Origin: Populus alba
Taxonomy: Eukaryota > Streptophyta > Magnoliopsida > Malpighiales > Salicaceae
Direction of reading: 5' to 3'
NCBI RefSeq assembly: GCF_005239225.2
Contig: NC_133289.1
Span: forward strand, 7,137,501 to 7,201,500
Length of the DNA: 64,000 bases
Position 1 is the first letter of the stretch, and every line of letters starts with the position of its first letter. The notes beneath the pieces were generated by a model that had not been told where the DNA came from, ran no database searches, and saw only the letters and a list, made by a program, of their open reading frames with translations. Below, piece after piece: positions 22,539 to 34,320 of this stretch. The position numbers and the translations under genes are program-made.

Positions 22539-24224
22539 TCAGACGCGGAAGTTTTTGCCCGTGAAGGTCTGACCAAACTGCCAATTAGGTGATGCCACGT
22601 TCTTAGAAGTAGAGGTGCGGCCATCGCTGCCTCTAACCCTGAAAGAAAGCGACTGACCCACAAGTACGGCGTTGGATTGCCAGTTCTGTCCCCAGTTACG
22701 GCTCATGGTCATCCAATCAGTGTTGGAGCCCTTGATCCACACATTCACGATATCCCCTGCACCCGCCACGTTGGTCACCAAAACCAGGTTGAAGTAACGG
22801 AAACCGTTGATAGTGAATCTGATGCCTCCTTGCTTCCTGCACGGTACCCTGTAAACAAAAACAAATCCAAATATATTTACCCCCGCCAGAATACGATAAA
22901 GATAAGACAAATACAAATACGGCATGGAGTTATTTTATTCTATTAGTGGTGGTAGTGGCGATGAGGAGGTGTATTGTCGCTTCTACCCTGATTTTCCGGG
23001 AAGATAATGCCATTTATGATGGGAAGGCTATCAAAGTCTTTTAAAAACCTACAGAACGGGCAACGGCAGACCGCCGATGCGGGTTTCCGATGGTTTGTTT
23101 GGGTAAAACAATTCTTAGCTAAAGTTGGGGGTTGTGCAACTATACGCTATTGAATCTTTCTTTTTTCAAGGACTACTGCTGCTACTATCCTGTCATAATA
23201 ACATATCAAGCACCCTGTTAATCTTAGCAATACAAGGCATTTGCTTCCCCAGAAAGATGCTTTAGTGAAGGGCCTAAAACTCTCAAGGAAATACAAATAC
23301 AGAGAGCAGAACGATTTGTCTACAAAAAGAAATTGGACAAAGCAAAAATGAAGAAGCGGCATTACAAGATTCCATATAGATTCGTATCTTCCAAACAGAC
23401 CATTAAATCAAATAATAATAACCCAAAAGCAAAAGTATCTTTACTCCTGCCGCTTCAAAGTAAAAACAGGAAAATGACACATCAAGAAAAGAACAGAATG
23501 GGCCACGCAAACCATTAAGAAAAGAAATAAAGGACAGAAAAGCAGATTACTCACCGGCGATGAGCGACAGGGACAATACCAGCGCGGTACTGCGCGATCT
23601 TAAGGAACATGGGCATAGCAAGGTCAAAGTGAGGACGAGGTGGGTTACACCAACCACCATTATCGCTGGGTTGAGCAAAGTTAGGAGGGCAGAAATTAGT
23701 GGCGGTTACAACGATGGTTGGGTTTCCTGGGTTGCACCATCTTGGATCATCTGCGCACTTAATCTCGAAGCAAGCCCCACAGCTCAACCCATTGTTGAAT
23801 AACGCTGTGCTTAATGCTGCTGTGTTCACTCCATATCCCTGGCTATACAGATTGCCATACCCACAAGCACCTCCTGAACACAAATAAACGCACAAGATCT
23901 ATCAAACAAACAAAATCAATCGAACAACATTTCACATGCTTGGTCTATTACAAGCCTGGCTATGACATTTCTTTATTATATATGACCCGCTACTATTTTT
24001 TTAATTTTTTTCAAAGAGGCAAGCTTTTAGAAGGGCAAGAGGAAGAGATGAAAAAGAAAGGGAGGGTTACCCATAGTTCCGGAGGCGTCACTCCCGCCAT
24101 AGAAAGTAGCATGAGCACTCTCCCAAGGTCCGCCGGTGAAAACTCCAGGGATCCTCGCATGAGCCAACACAAAGACCGAGACCAGGAAGACAATGCAGAG
24201 CAAACCTGACCGATGCTGAGCCAT
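22539..24224 (-). CDS. Alpha-expansin
   Basis: Three exons on the minus strand: 24224-24071, 23873-23555 and 22848-22539 (TGA), GT-AG, 260 residues. A signal peptide covers about 1-23, so the protein is secreted to the wall. The barrel domain contains [19 protein letters not shown] (35-53), conserved Cys residues, [16 protein letters not shown] and the HFD motif at 133-135. The C-terminal CBM63-like domain has the spaced aromatic residues ([17 protein letters not shown]) and ends GKNFRV, as in the family. Alpha-expansins loosen cellulose-xyloglucan contacts at acid pH without hydrolysis, allowing growth. Intron positions match the usual expansin pattern. Next-door ABCI20 and RNR1 suggest orthology to Arabidopsis EXPA9 (At5g02260), but I give no symbol because paralogues are very similar. 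Confidence 0.96.
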
Positions 24225-24288
24225 TGAGAGAAAGGTAAAGTCTTTTTCTGGGTGTGTGATATGAGGGAAAGCGGGAAGAAGGTGGGGG

Positions 24289-24296
24289 TATTTATG
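24289..24296 (-). promoter_or_regulatory. Probable TATA box of the expansin gene
   Basis: The minus strand has CATAAATA, followed by CCCCCACC, 65-72 bases before the start codon. This distance allows a TATA box plus a short leader. No other TATA-like string is as well placed. Confidence 0.45.
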
Positions 24297-25078
24297 GATG
24301 GAGTGTGGGTGGTGTGAGGTAAGGGAATCGACTCTAGAATTTACTGCGGTGCAGCTAGGACTACAGCGCTGTGTAATTAATGATTCTTTGCTTATTTTGT
24401 TACGGTCTCGTCCCCTACTCTCTCTCTCTCCCTGGATCCATGTTGTGCAATTAAAGTCTTCCTCATTAATTTTTTTCCCCTTTATTTTTAAGAATCGATT
24501 GCCCCCACCAATAGGAATCCATGTGCACTCCACGTGATCACTTCATGTTAGTTTTGTTTGGTCAGAGCCGGGGCAACTTGGAACCATCTTCAATATAAGA
24601 AATTGAGGGGGGGGGAAAGAAGAAGTAATTTTTAAATTTTTATTTTATTTACAAAAAGTATTTATTTTATTAGAAAATCTATTTCTTTGCTGGTGAATCT
24701 TCTTCGCTAAAATATCTTTTTTATTAATAGCATGTTTTTTTCATTTTTAATTTGTTTCTCCTTCTTTTAATTATTTTTATATCATAACTTTAAATATGAT
24801 TCCATTAAATCACCTTTAATTAAATTTAAAAATTTTAACCGAACACCTTCAATTTGCAAAAATGATGATAATATCTTCATATATAATATATTGCAAACAG
24901 GAAAAAATGACAGAGCACTCACTCTCATTCTTGCATGCATCCCCCCCCCCTCTCTCTCTCTAACAAAATTAGTTTTTTTTTTTTTTTGAAATTATTATCA
25001 TTGAATTCAACATGGTTTCAAGTCAAGAAACCGATCATTATAATAGCAATGAAGGGGTTTTCAATTTCGGTCCAAATG
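24297..25078. other. Expansin upstream region
   Basis: Contains CT-repeat tracts (24419-24431 and 24952-24960) and homopolymer runs (CCCCCCCCC at about 24943). No gene signal. Confidence 0.4.
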
Positions 25079-25440
25079 TTAACTGAGATCACAACAAGCT
25101 GAGTAAAGCCCAAAAAATGATGGTACATACTGACCCATCCCTACCAGTAACATTGAAGGATTCATGACCAGAAGATAAAGCATATACTCAGACAAGAGCT
25201 TGCAGATATGATGTTTTGAAAGAATGATGCTATCAGCGGTAGAATCTTCTAAGTTGAAGCATATTTCTCTAGCAACATGCCGTATGAGAATGCTTGAGTC
25301 AAACTCTGCCTCAGTGCTCCCATTGTTCTCGCTGATCGACAATGCTAAAGTGCCTCAAGATTCCAACATAACCCACAGGTTTTTCTTCAAGGGTAAGGCT
25401 TAGCATGCTATATTGGGCCATGAAATTCGAGAGAGAAGTG
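25079..25440 (-). pseudogene. DUF4220/DUF594-type membrane-protein remnant
   Basis: The minus strand first reads FMAQYSMLSLTLEEKPVGYV and then, in another frame, SSILIRHVAREICF followed by ICKLLSEYMLYLLVMNP. This resembles the end of the DUF4220 region and the short DUF594 tail of a large plant family whose members end in '...LSDYMLYLLVM.P.M...'. Function of the family is poorly known. Only the C-terminal part remains, the frame shifts between blocks, and the typical final GIGQ block is altered to LVGMGQYV. The upstream 25440-25700 may hold more decayed sequence. A broken copy is likely. Confidence 0.55.
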
Positions 25441-26533
25441 ATTGCTTTCAAGGCAGATGCTTTATTATTTGTGCTCAGCTCTTATTAACCCGAGTCTGAT
25501 TGGCCTGGTCTTCAATCACCGGAAAGTCGATCGCCCTTTGTGGTATTGTAGTTCATCTCCTGAAAAACTCAATCCATGGGGGTTTTCCCTGCCACCGATT
25601 CCACAAGGTGTTTGATGGTCCTTTTTTTATTCTTTTAGATGGAAAATTACGCAAGGTGTTTGATAAAAGGTTGGAGTAAAAATGGCGGCTAGGGTTTATG
25701 TTTGTTAAAGAGAGGATGAGTGATAATTTGTAAATAAATCCAACTCTTTCGTTGTATTTTTTTTGGTGTGGATCAGTGGATCTAAAGTGTTAAATAATTT
25801 ATAAATTATAGGATGTAAAGTACGAAATCAAAGAAAAAAACAATCAAATTAGAAAAGGCTTTATGTAATTTAATATATTGGAGGTTTTTTATCATATATA
25901 TTATATATCATCCAATCAACTTCCATACACCAAAAATGAATCCCACATAAAATTTAATTTTTAAATAGTATTATATCTTGAAATCCACTTAATGATCATA
26001 TTTAGCCTTCAAAAGTTCCGTATAATACACGTGGACAAATCATGCATCTCCATATACTAGCCAGTTCATGGAGAAACCCCACCTGGACAGACTTTGCTTG
26101 TGTTTCAAGCAGTGCCTAACCAATGGCTCTGATTTAATTACTAATAAAAACTCTCACTTTCCTTCAGGACACGTAGCAAGCGGAGATTGAATTTGTTGAT
26201 CAAAGAAAAACGCGGAAGAGTTTACAACGCCGATGCATTCCATTACACGTAAGAGATAAAAAAACAAAAAAACAATAAACCCAAACGCGTAAAATGTGGG
26301 GACAATCGTCCGTATATAAGCTAGCCCCATTGCATGGTGACGACGGCCCTATAACCGTAAAGGGGTCCCGTCCCATCTCAAGCCGCGCGCGTACTCACCC
26401 TCACTCGCTGCCACGTTACATGCTAGTGGCAGTTTGTTTTTCAGCACAACCATACTTCTTAAATATTTTGATTTGATTTTGTTTTAAATTATTTTGTTAA
26501 TATTTTTAAATTATTTTAATATGTTAATTATTG
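25441..26533. other. Intergenic, no gene recognised
   Basis: AT-rich. A less AT-rich block at 26290-26420 contains an open frame (26294-26476) with no family resemblance. 26460-26530 resembles the end of a common short AT-rich MITE family (phrase 'aatatgttaatt'). Confidence 0.35.
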
Positions 26534-27274
26534 TTATTAAACCCGGTCATGGTTGTCTTGGTAAAGGGACCGGATCCTGGATTTTATAGGCCAGCCTTAA
26601 AAAAAATTTAAAAAACTAAAATTTTAATATTTTATGTGAAAAAATTAAAAAAAAAATCCATGTAAATATAGATTATACATATTGTAAATAATAAAGTTTA
26701 AAGGAATATTTTAAAAAGTTTGTTGTCCCACATTAAAATGATATCATGTTAAGATTTTAAGTTGAAGCATTTAAACCAAAAAAAAAAATTTATCCCACAT
26801 TGAAAAAACATTGCTTTTTTTTTTTTTTGTGAATATAGAGTATATATACTAATAAGTTTCAAATCTCATATTAAAAAAAATATTATGTTAAAATTTTAAG
26901 TTGAAGTATTTAAACCAAAAAATTTTTTTATCCCGCATTGAAAAAATATAGCTTTTTTCTTGTGAATATATAGTATATATACTAATGGGTTTCAAATCTC
27001 ATATTAAAATGATATTATGTTATTCTTTTAAGTTGAAGTATTTAAACTGAAGGGTTTTTTTTATTCCACATTGAAAAAACATAATTTTTTTTTTGAAACA
27101 TAGAGTATATATACCAATGAGTTTCAAATACTACATTTGAAAAAAAAAAAAAAACACTGGGTCTAGCCCGGGTCGCTAGTTGACCCACCGGGTCATTGCA
27201 CCAGCTGGTGTTTTTGCAAACCCGGACTAGTCCAGCCCCCGGGTCGACCCGTCGAGCCTGTTCGAGTTTAATAA
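26534..27274. mobile_element. Non-autonomous element with inverted ends and internal tandem array
   Basis: The left end reads TTATTAAACCCGG. The right end, read on the minus strand, reads TTATTAAACTCGAACAGG. Inside are GC-rich ends (CCGGGTC-type motifs at 26545-26570 and 27160-27260) flanking an AT-rich middle. The middle holds about three degenerate copies of a ~134-bp unit, each with 'TTTTAAGTTGAAG' and 'TATATATAC'; these start near 26746, 26881 and 27014. The structure suggests a MITE-like or foldback element. No transposase is present. A related end occurs near 35500-35770. Confidence 0.45.
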
Positions 27275-27965
27275 CTATGGTGTTAATATTAAAATTAGTT
27301 TTTTAAAAAATATTTTGTTAATACATTTTTAAATTAAAAATATTTTTAAACAACCATTACAATAATACCAAGCTTTACCTATACATAACTCTAGTTCTTA
27401 TTCATCGCTCTCAAGTCCAAGAGGAAACTTTCATATTAGTATGATATTTTAACTACTAATTTAATGTATATTCATCCGGAATGAAATTATAAATATAATT
27501 GTTGATTTTAGATTCAATTATCTGAATTGAGGAAGATAAATAAAATAATAAGAAATTAAGTTACGCCATTTTTATCATGTACTTAAATCAAATCTATTTT
27601 ATTTAAATTTAACGAATAAAACAATCATATTTATTCGAGGATCTCAATCTAACAAACAAAATAGGCGCTGTTCATTTTGACTTTTATTTTGTATGTTTGT
27701 GAAATTATGGCTACAGCTTCTTATTTTGTTAATTTTTATACGTGCGCTTTTTCTTAAAATCTGGTATGTTTGAAATTGTGATAATTATTATAATTTAAAA
27801 TATTTTTTATTTAAAAATTATTAAAATAATATATTTTTTTTATTTTCAAAAAATATTTTTAAAATCAGCATATTAAAATAATATAAAAAAATATATAAAA
27901 AATTAAAAATTAAAAAAACACAGTTTCAACCACGTTCCTCAATGTATTCTAAATACTTGTTATCT
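27275..27965. other. AT-rich intergenic DNA
   Basis: 27760-27950 has a MITE-like look: GTATGTTTGAAATTGTG at the left and a CACGTTCC-containing right flank, with an AT-rich middle. The inverted ends are too weak to claim. No gene. Confidence 0.3.
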
Positions 27966-28353
27966 AGTTTGACTTGTTTCTCTCATTTTCAATCTTTTTC
28001 TCTATCAATTGCATCATCCTATAGCCTAATGAGATGAAATTAGTTTTGGAATTATGATAAACACATCAAATTAAAATGTGTTTATAAAGTGAGAATTATA
28101 ATAATTTGACTTTCTTCTCTCATTTTCAATCTTCTTCCCTTTCTATTGCATCATCCTATAGCCTAATGAGATGAAATTAGTTTTGGAATTATGATAAACA
28201 CATCAAATTAAAATGTGTTTATAAAGTGAGAATTATAATAATTTGACTTTCTTCTCTCATTTTCAATCTTTTTCCCTTTCTATTGCATCATCCTATAGCC
28301 TAATGAGATGAAATTAGTTTTGAAATTATGATAAACACATCAAATTAAAAAGA
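27966..28353 (+). repeat. Tandem repeat, 137-bp unit, about 2.8 copies
   Basis: The unit containing TCTCATTTTCAATCTT and then TGCATCATCCTATAGCCTAA restarts at 27981, 28118 and 28255, an exact 137-bp period. The copies differ at only a handful of positions. The third copy breaks off after AACACATCAAATTAAAA. The near identity points to recent unequal exchange or slippage. Confidence 0.9.
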
Positions 28354-31248
28354 TGGATAACTAAAAACTATAAAGTGCAGAAAATTTATGGCAAATCCCA
28401 TATTGACAACCATTTTTATTTTAGTATAAAAATTTATTTTGTATATTTTTTTAGTTTTGAGGTTAGAGAAAGGAAAGAGAAGCTTTTTGAAGAACGAAAA
28501 AAAAAAAAAAAGTTGTTGGTTGTCACATTCCTCACAACTAAAATAGCTAAGTTTAGTGTTAAAGAGTTCCATTTAACAAAAAAATTAAAGGTGGTGGTGG
28601 TTTTTAGCACAAGAAATATAAATTTTTTTTATTTTTAATTATTTTTTACCTAATAAAATGATAATGCAAGCAAGCATTTATAAAATTAAACACCAACCAT
28701 ATATTTAAATTTATAAAATAAAAAGGGAAGAGTATTCTTAAATAGTGGTATTATTTAGCCAATGTCAGGAGTTAATTAAGCGTGCACAGACCACCGGTTT
28801 TACTCATCTGTCGGGTCTCTACATGGCCGAAGCACAAACCCCCTCTGCACCAAATCCCAACTACCTGATCTTTTATCCATTAAAAGTCGTCGAGATTTAT
28901 ACAATATGCGCTCCTCCTATCTTTTACTCCAAAATATACAACAATATTTTCTGTTGCTAGCAGGCAAATTAAGCAATGAAAAGGGTAGGTGACTTTTTAT
29001 TATTATTAATATAAGTGTCTGTGTCAATTTATATATATATTGATTAATTTTATGAATTTTAAATTAATAGTCATATAAACTTTCAGTCATTTTGAAGTTT
29101 ATAAAACTTGAATTTATAATTTTTAAAGAGTAAATTTGAAATCTAAACAATTAATTGTATTTTTTAGGATTATTAGGTGACTTTCTTAATTGATCTAAGA
29201 AGCGATATATTCTGATTAAAGGGGTGGATAAAGTCAATGAAAATAAATTATTCCAGTTTGAGAACATGCAGGACCTACGGTTTTCAATGTTGGTTTGGTT
29301 GTTACATTCTGAATATCCATTAATTAATTTTATCTAATTATGTTTATTGAATTTATTTATTAAAATTAATTTGTATTAAAAATCGATATATAAAAAAAAT
29401 TATTAAATTAAATAAAAAAATATATCATGCAAGGTTAGATATATTACAAGATTATAAAAAATAAATATTTTTTATTTTTTAAAAATAAATTTCTCTTTTT
29501 AGAACAAGAATCTATTGTTTTGTGGCTGGAATTGTTGCAACGATAACCTTTTCCTTCTAGGTCGAAATCCGTCGATCTCCCCTCTTCTCCCACCAAAAAA
29601 TAAATGAAAACTTATGAAAATAAAGTTTGGTATCAAAATTAATTTTTCTAAAATTAGAGGGTTCGTTTACCTAATAGCTAAAAAAGATGAGGGATTTAAA
29701 TGTACTTTTTAAGCAAATTGAAAAGTCATCACCTAATTTACCTGTGTTTTTCACTTCAGTCCTCTAACTTTCAATTCAATCTTTTTTTTTAAAAAAAATG
29801 TAATTGGATGCTAATCTGGGCTAAAAAAAGCTTAGTTGTGCAAAAAAAAAAATTTGAGGATCAAATTGAAATTTTTAAAGGAAAAAAAACCCAAGACAAC
29901 CTGACTAACTTGTAAAATTCATATCTTAAGTTGTGAGAACGTAATAACTTCATATAAAACAAATCAAAAAATAATTATGAAACTCAATTACCAATATTCA
30001 TTCCAATGTCGAAGAATGAAGTCGAGAAAAAAGTAAATAAAAAAATAATTGAGTCAACTCGCAACCTGGGTAATGAGACCGGGATAACTTTTTAAAAAGT
30101 AAATTAAAAAAAAATTATGAAATCCAATACCCAATAAATCTAATATCAAAAGATGAAATTAAAAAAATTAAAAACTAAATGTGACATTAAAAAAAAAAAA
30201 TCCTTGGAAATCTTGAGAACCAAAGTGAATAAAGGCTTGCATTTCACTGTTCACTAACATATACTAAGGCCTTGATATTAATATTTTTAGGTAAAAAAGA
30301 CTACAATTTTTAGTCTACGATCTACAAATTTTATGTGCATTTTATTTACCCGTGTAAATGATCTTAGCATCCTCTGCGTTTCTGTGCCAAATGGGTTTTA
30401 CCTTGGCCATAATCTGCATCTCATAAAAGAGTCCCCTCTGATCCCGGCAGCCGACGCTTCATTCAATCCAGATTCCGGAGAATGATAGTAAATAATTTAA
30501 ATATAAATATAAATAAATTGGGGAGGAAGGCACCGCTAGTGTCACATCAACGACATGTGCCCTCATCCGCCACCGAATCAAAGTTGCATTGTGGAGGAGG
30601 TAATGCATGTGAGTAAGTATTGTTTTTGGCTTCTCCTTCTATAATTCGTGACACCATGTGCCTTCACTCATTGCCCCCCCTCCCCTTTCATTTTGATAGG
30701 AATTCTCAATTTGTTTTTTAATTACATCTTATATGCCCATCCAGCTGTTTTGAGAAAAAAAAAACAATGATATTTTTGTGTTATATATTTTATACTTTGA
30801 TTAAGACTAAATTCTTCACTCTAAAATAATAATAATAATAATTTCTTACAACTCACATCTTATATTAGATTAATGCATTAAGGGAAATGATCTTCGAATT
30901 TAAATTTATAAGATCGATGGTTTTCTTGACTACTCGACTTATTCCTCCTCGGATTTCATGTCCCTCTATCTTTAATATTTATATTTTCATAGATATGTAA
31001 TCTTTCATTTAGCATTTTGAGAATCGCTGACTTTTCTAAAAATAATTCAGCAATGAAAAAAAAATCCACTCATTAGCTAAACCTCTTTTTTTACCTTTTG
31101 GTCGAAAACCCTAAAAGTTAGACTATCATATTACTTAAATGCAAAACACATATAATTAATAAGGAAAGCTAATTGGTAGCTTTCTGAATATTCGTTAAAG
31201 GTGTTAGTTAGGGGTGATTAAATGTTATAATAACTAACCAATGAAATA
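28354..31248. other. Repeat-rich intergenic DNA
   Basis: 29880-30200 holds a copy of the dispersed AT-rich repeat (contains 'aactcgcaacctgggtaatgagaccgggataac'). A block at about 30360-30700 is less AT-rich but has no open frame of note. Open frames at 28375-28638 (+), 28345-28572 (-) and 28745-28960 (+) are AT-driven or unrecognised. Confidence 0.4.
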
Positions 31249-31320
31249 TTGGTCTAGCGGTTAAGGCACTGTTATATCCCTATAAGGATGAAAACATAAG
31301 TTTGATTCCTAAAAGGCGCA
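31249..31320 (+). repeat. tRNA-like SINE head (degenerate)
   Basis: A box-A-like sequence TAGCGGTTAAGG (31255-31266) and a box-B-like sequence AGTTTGATTCC (31299-31309) are about 33 bases apart, the normal polymerase III promoter spacing. The acceptor ends do not pair, so this is not a working tRNA. It is most likely the tRNA-derived 5' part of a SINE. Confidence 0.4.
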
Positions 31321-31339
31321 CTTATTAATATTACCAATA

Positions 31340-31620
31340 CACAATACAGGTCAACATCATAACTTAACCATTTCAACACTAACACAACCACCACTATAAC
31401 AATAAACCACCTCTATAACCACCAACAATCCTCCATTGCCAACCATTATTAGCGATGTCATTACAATTATAATCATTATCAACATTATTATAATCACCGT
31501 TATAACCAAAAATTTCCAATATTCACTATCACCACTATAACAACTAATAACCTCTACCATCGTTATTATAATGTAATCATTATTATAACCATTGTCGATA
31601 CTTTTATCATCAAAACTATT
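31340..31620. repeat. Low-complexity ACC/ATT trinucleotide-rich tract
   Basis: Irregular runs of ACCACC, ATTATT and TATAACC fill this tract. Interspersed 'ATTATAATC' and 'ACCACTATAAC' phrases recur. It is a decayed microsatellite. The open minus-strand frame at 31357-31560 is a by-product. Confidence 0.6.
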
Positions 31621-32035
31621 TATGTAATTTTTTTTATCTTATAACTATCATTCGAAAACTATTGACAAAAAAACAACTTATTTTATAGAAAAAATTTCTT
31701 TGAAAAAATATTTTTCAAAACAAAAGGAAACCAAGTAATTATTTTATATTTTTGCATATTAATTTGACTTGATCCAATAATATCTCGATGGGAAGAAAAA
31801 AAAAATTCATTGTGAGAGTTTTATGTAATAAGCACATTAAGTCCAATATTATTTTAGGTAAAAGGCGACATTAAAATTAAAGAGGAAGGAATGCAAACTA
31901 TATTATTTTATAACGGTGAAAGAACATGGTTTGAACATGTTGAGAAAATATATCAACTATCAACGACTATCTCCACACCTTCCAATCTAGAGAAGAATGT
32001 ATGGTTGAGATTCAATTCCAATTTGCCATTTTTTA

Positions 32036-32195
32036 GAGATTAAACTAACAAGAACAGCTTGTACGCAAGGGTACAATCAATTTTTTTTTAGATTAAACTA
32101 ACAAGAACAGCTTGTACGCAAGGGTACAATCAATTGCCATTTTTTTTTAGATTAAACTAACAAGAATAACATGTACGCAAGGGTACAATCAAATA
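32036..32195 (+). repeat. Tandem repeat, ~57-bp unit, three copies
   Basis: AGATTAAACTAACAAGAA followed by TGTACGCAAGGGTACAATCAA occurs three times, starting near 32036, 32090 and 32148. The copies are separated by T-runs of eight or nine bases. Copies 1 and 2 are identical in the core; copy 3 has a few changes. Confidence 0.9.
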
Positions 32196-32744
32196 ATCCA
32201 AACCCGGCTTAATGACCGGTTTAATTTTATATTTTAAAAATATTTTTAAAAATAATTAAAAAAATTATTTATTTTAAATTAATAATTTTTTATATTTTAA
32301 AATTATTTTAATGTGCTGATATCAAGTAAATTTTTAAAAATAAAAAAATAATTTAATATATTTTTAATTAAAATACACCTTAAAAAATAATCATTTATAC
32401 ATTTTTAAACACAATTTAATATTCTCTGGCGTTTGACTTTTGCATGTGTACGGTGAAAACGTATTTTAGGGATACACAATCACATGGAGTTCCATGATTA
32501 TTATTGTTTTTTTGTGGTTAATATAATGTTTTAGGGCATGATTTAGGACAATGCACCATGCTTTTGTGCCGTTCTGCGCGCCACCGCATGTACTTTTTGC
32601 GTTGATGGTATGGCTAGATTTTCTTGGCAGCTAGTCTACTAATCATTTGCATAACTCGAGGAAGGCAAATCACTTTTGCAACTTCCTTAAACAAATACCA
32701 TTGGCTTAGGTTTTGTAATTACAAATGTATTTTATACTTGGCTT

Positions 32745-32842
32745 TTTATACGAGGAGGTTTCTTTGGAGCCCCCTCCAAGGGTATTTGGTATTTTATACG
32801 AGGAGGTTTCCTTGGTGCCTCCTCCAAGGGTATTTGTCATTG
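32745..32842 (+). repeat. Tandem pair of hairpin-forming ~50-bp units
   Basis: TTTTATACGAGGAGGTTTC and the following CTCCAAGGGTATTTG occur twice (about 32745-32793 and 32794-32842). Within each unit GGAGG...TTGG faces CC(A/T)CCTCCAAGG-like bases, so each can fold into a small hairpin. The copies differ at three to five sites, one within the loop. Confidence 0.75.
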
Positions 32843-33339
32843 ATATTTATAACATATGATAATATTAAGTGAGAGATACGAATAAGTTCATTTCTCATTT
32901 CGTTTCAAATAGAATAAATAAATAAATAACTTTTATGATATTTTTGTTAGATTTCCAATTTAAAATCTTGCTCCAAATAAAATTATGTTTTATTATATTT
33001 TCTACAGGTTTCTTATAATATATTTAAAAATGTGTTGTTTATCTTCTTCTTTTTGAAATACTTTACAACAAGTTTTGCAACGTAAATTCATTTAATTTAT
33101 GCTTTTTTTCCTAAATATTTTTTTTAGATTTCTTTAAATTAAATGTTTATTATCATACATTTTATGGATCCAATGTAAAAATTTAGCACTAAATATTAAC
33201 AAATGTAATTATTTTACTTTAATTTTTTTATATGTAGTTGTCGCGATACCCAAAAAATATCACAGAATTGTGTTGGTATCAAAAAATTATCTCAACATCG
33301 TAGTATTGTCTATGTTTTAAAAACATTTAGTTAAATAAA

Positions 33340-34320
33340 AAACCTTGTTAAACTTCGTAGAGTCAATGATCTGGTTTGTGAGTTTAGTGAGGTAACTCGG
33401 GTTAGCCTAACTCGCGAATTTGGCAGGATACCTTTTTTTTTTAATAAAATTTAATTTTGTGATTGTCTATTTTTTTATCACATGGTTAAAAAAATAGTTT
33501 TGAAAAAAAACACATTATTAAACTTTAGAAAGTTCATGGACTTATTCGCAGACTTGACATGTTTATTTTTTAAATTTATATGATATTAGATTGATGCTCA
33601 ATTTTATAATCTTGTATTTTTATCATCATATGGTTAAATAAAAAATAGTTTTAAAAAAACAAGTTATTAATCCCAATGAAGACGGGTTTAACTTTCCTTT
33701 TCTTTTTGTTAAATTCTTTTTTTTTACCTGATTTTATCATTTGATATTGGGTTGATTGGAAATTGAGTTTTATAATTTGTTTCATTTTGCTTTCTATGAT
33801 GTTATTAAATTTTCAGAAAAATATCCTGGTATCGGGTTGGTGCTTGATTTTGCGATCGCTTATTTTTGTTATCATATTAATAAATAAAAATACTTTGAAA
33901 AAATAAGTTATTAATCCTAGTGGAGTCTATGAGCCGGTTCGTGAGTTTGACGTGTTACCCCAAATTACTTGATTCATAGGTTGACGAGTTTACCCACCTA
34001 ACCCGATATGGTTTTTTTTTTTTTATAGTTTTTGATCTCTAAATTTTTTTAATTATTTTTTTATTTCATCATTCAATATTGAATTGATTGGCAAATAGAC
34101 TTTATGACTTATTTTTATTTGGTTATTATAGGATTATCACGATCTTAAATAAACATTTATTTGAAGATTGACCTTTGATTTTATAAGCATCTATTTTTTT
34201 TTTTATCATGTAATGAAATAAACATAGTTTACAAAAACAACAAAGTTAGTAAACCAAGTGGAATCCATGATTCAAGTCATAGGGTGATCGAGATCAATCC
34301 AATTTGACGTTGTTTCAATA
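33340..34320 (-). repeat. Copies of the dispersed AT-rich repeat family, reverse orientation
   Basis: About six degenerate units are seen, each with text like 'gagttt(a/g)..gtgaggt..actcgggtt' followed by 'tgatattgggttgattgg' and 'ttgtgattgtctatttttttatca'. They correspond to the family at 12.0 and 38.6 kb read on the other strand. The unit is about 130-170 bp. Confidence 0.5.

Noticed and set aside
22677..22946. Plus-strand frame opposite expansin exon 3
   Set aside because: Antisense shadow of a clear expansin exon.
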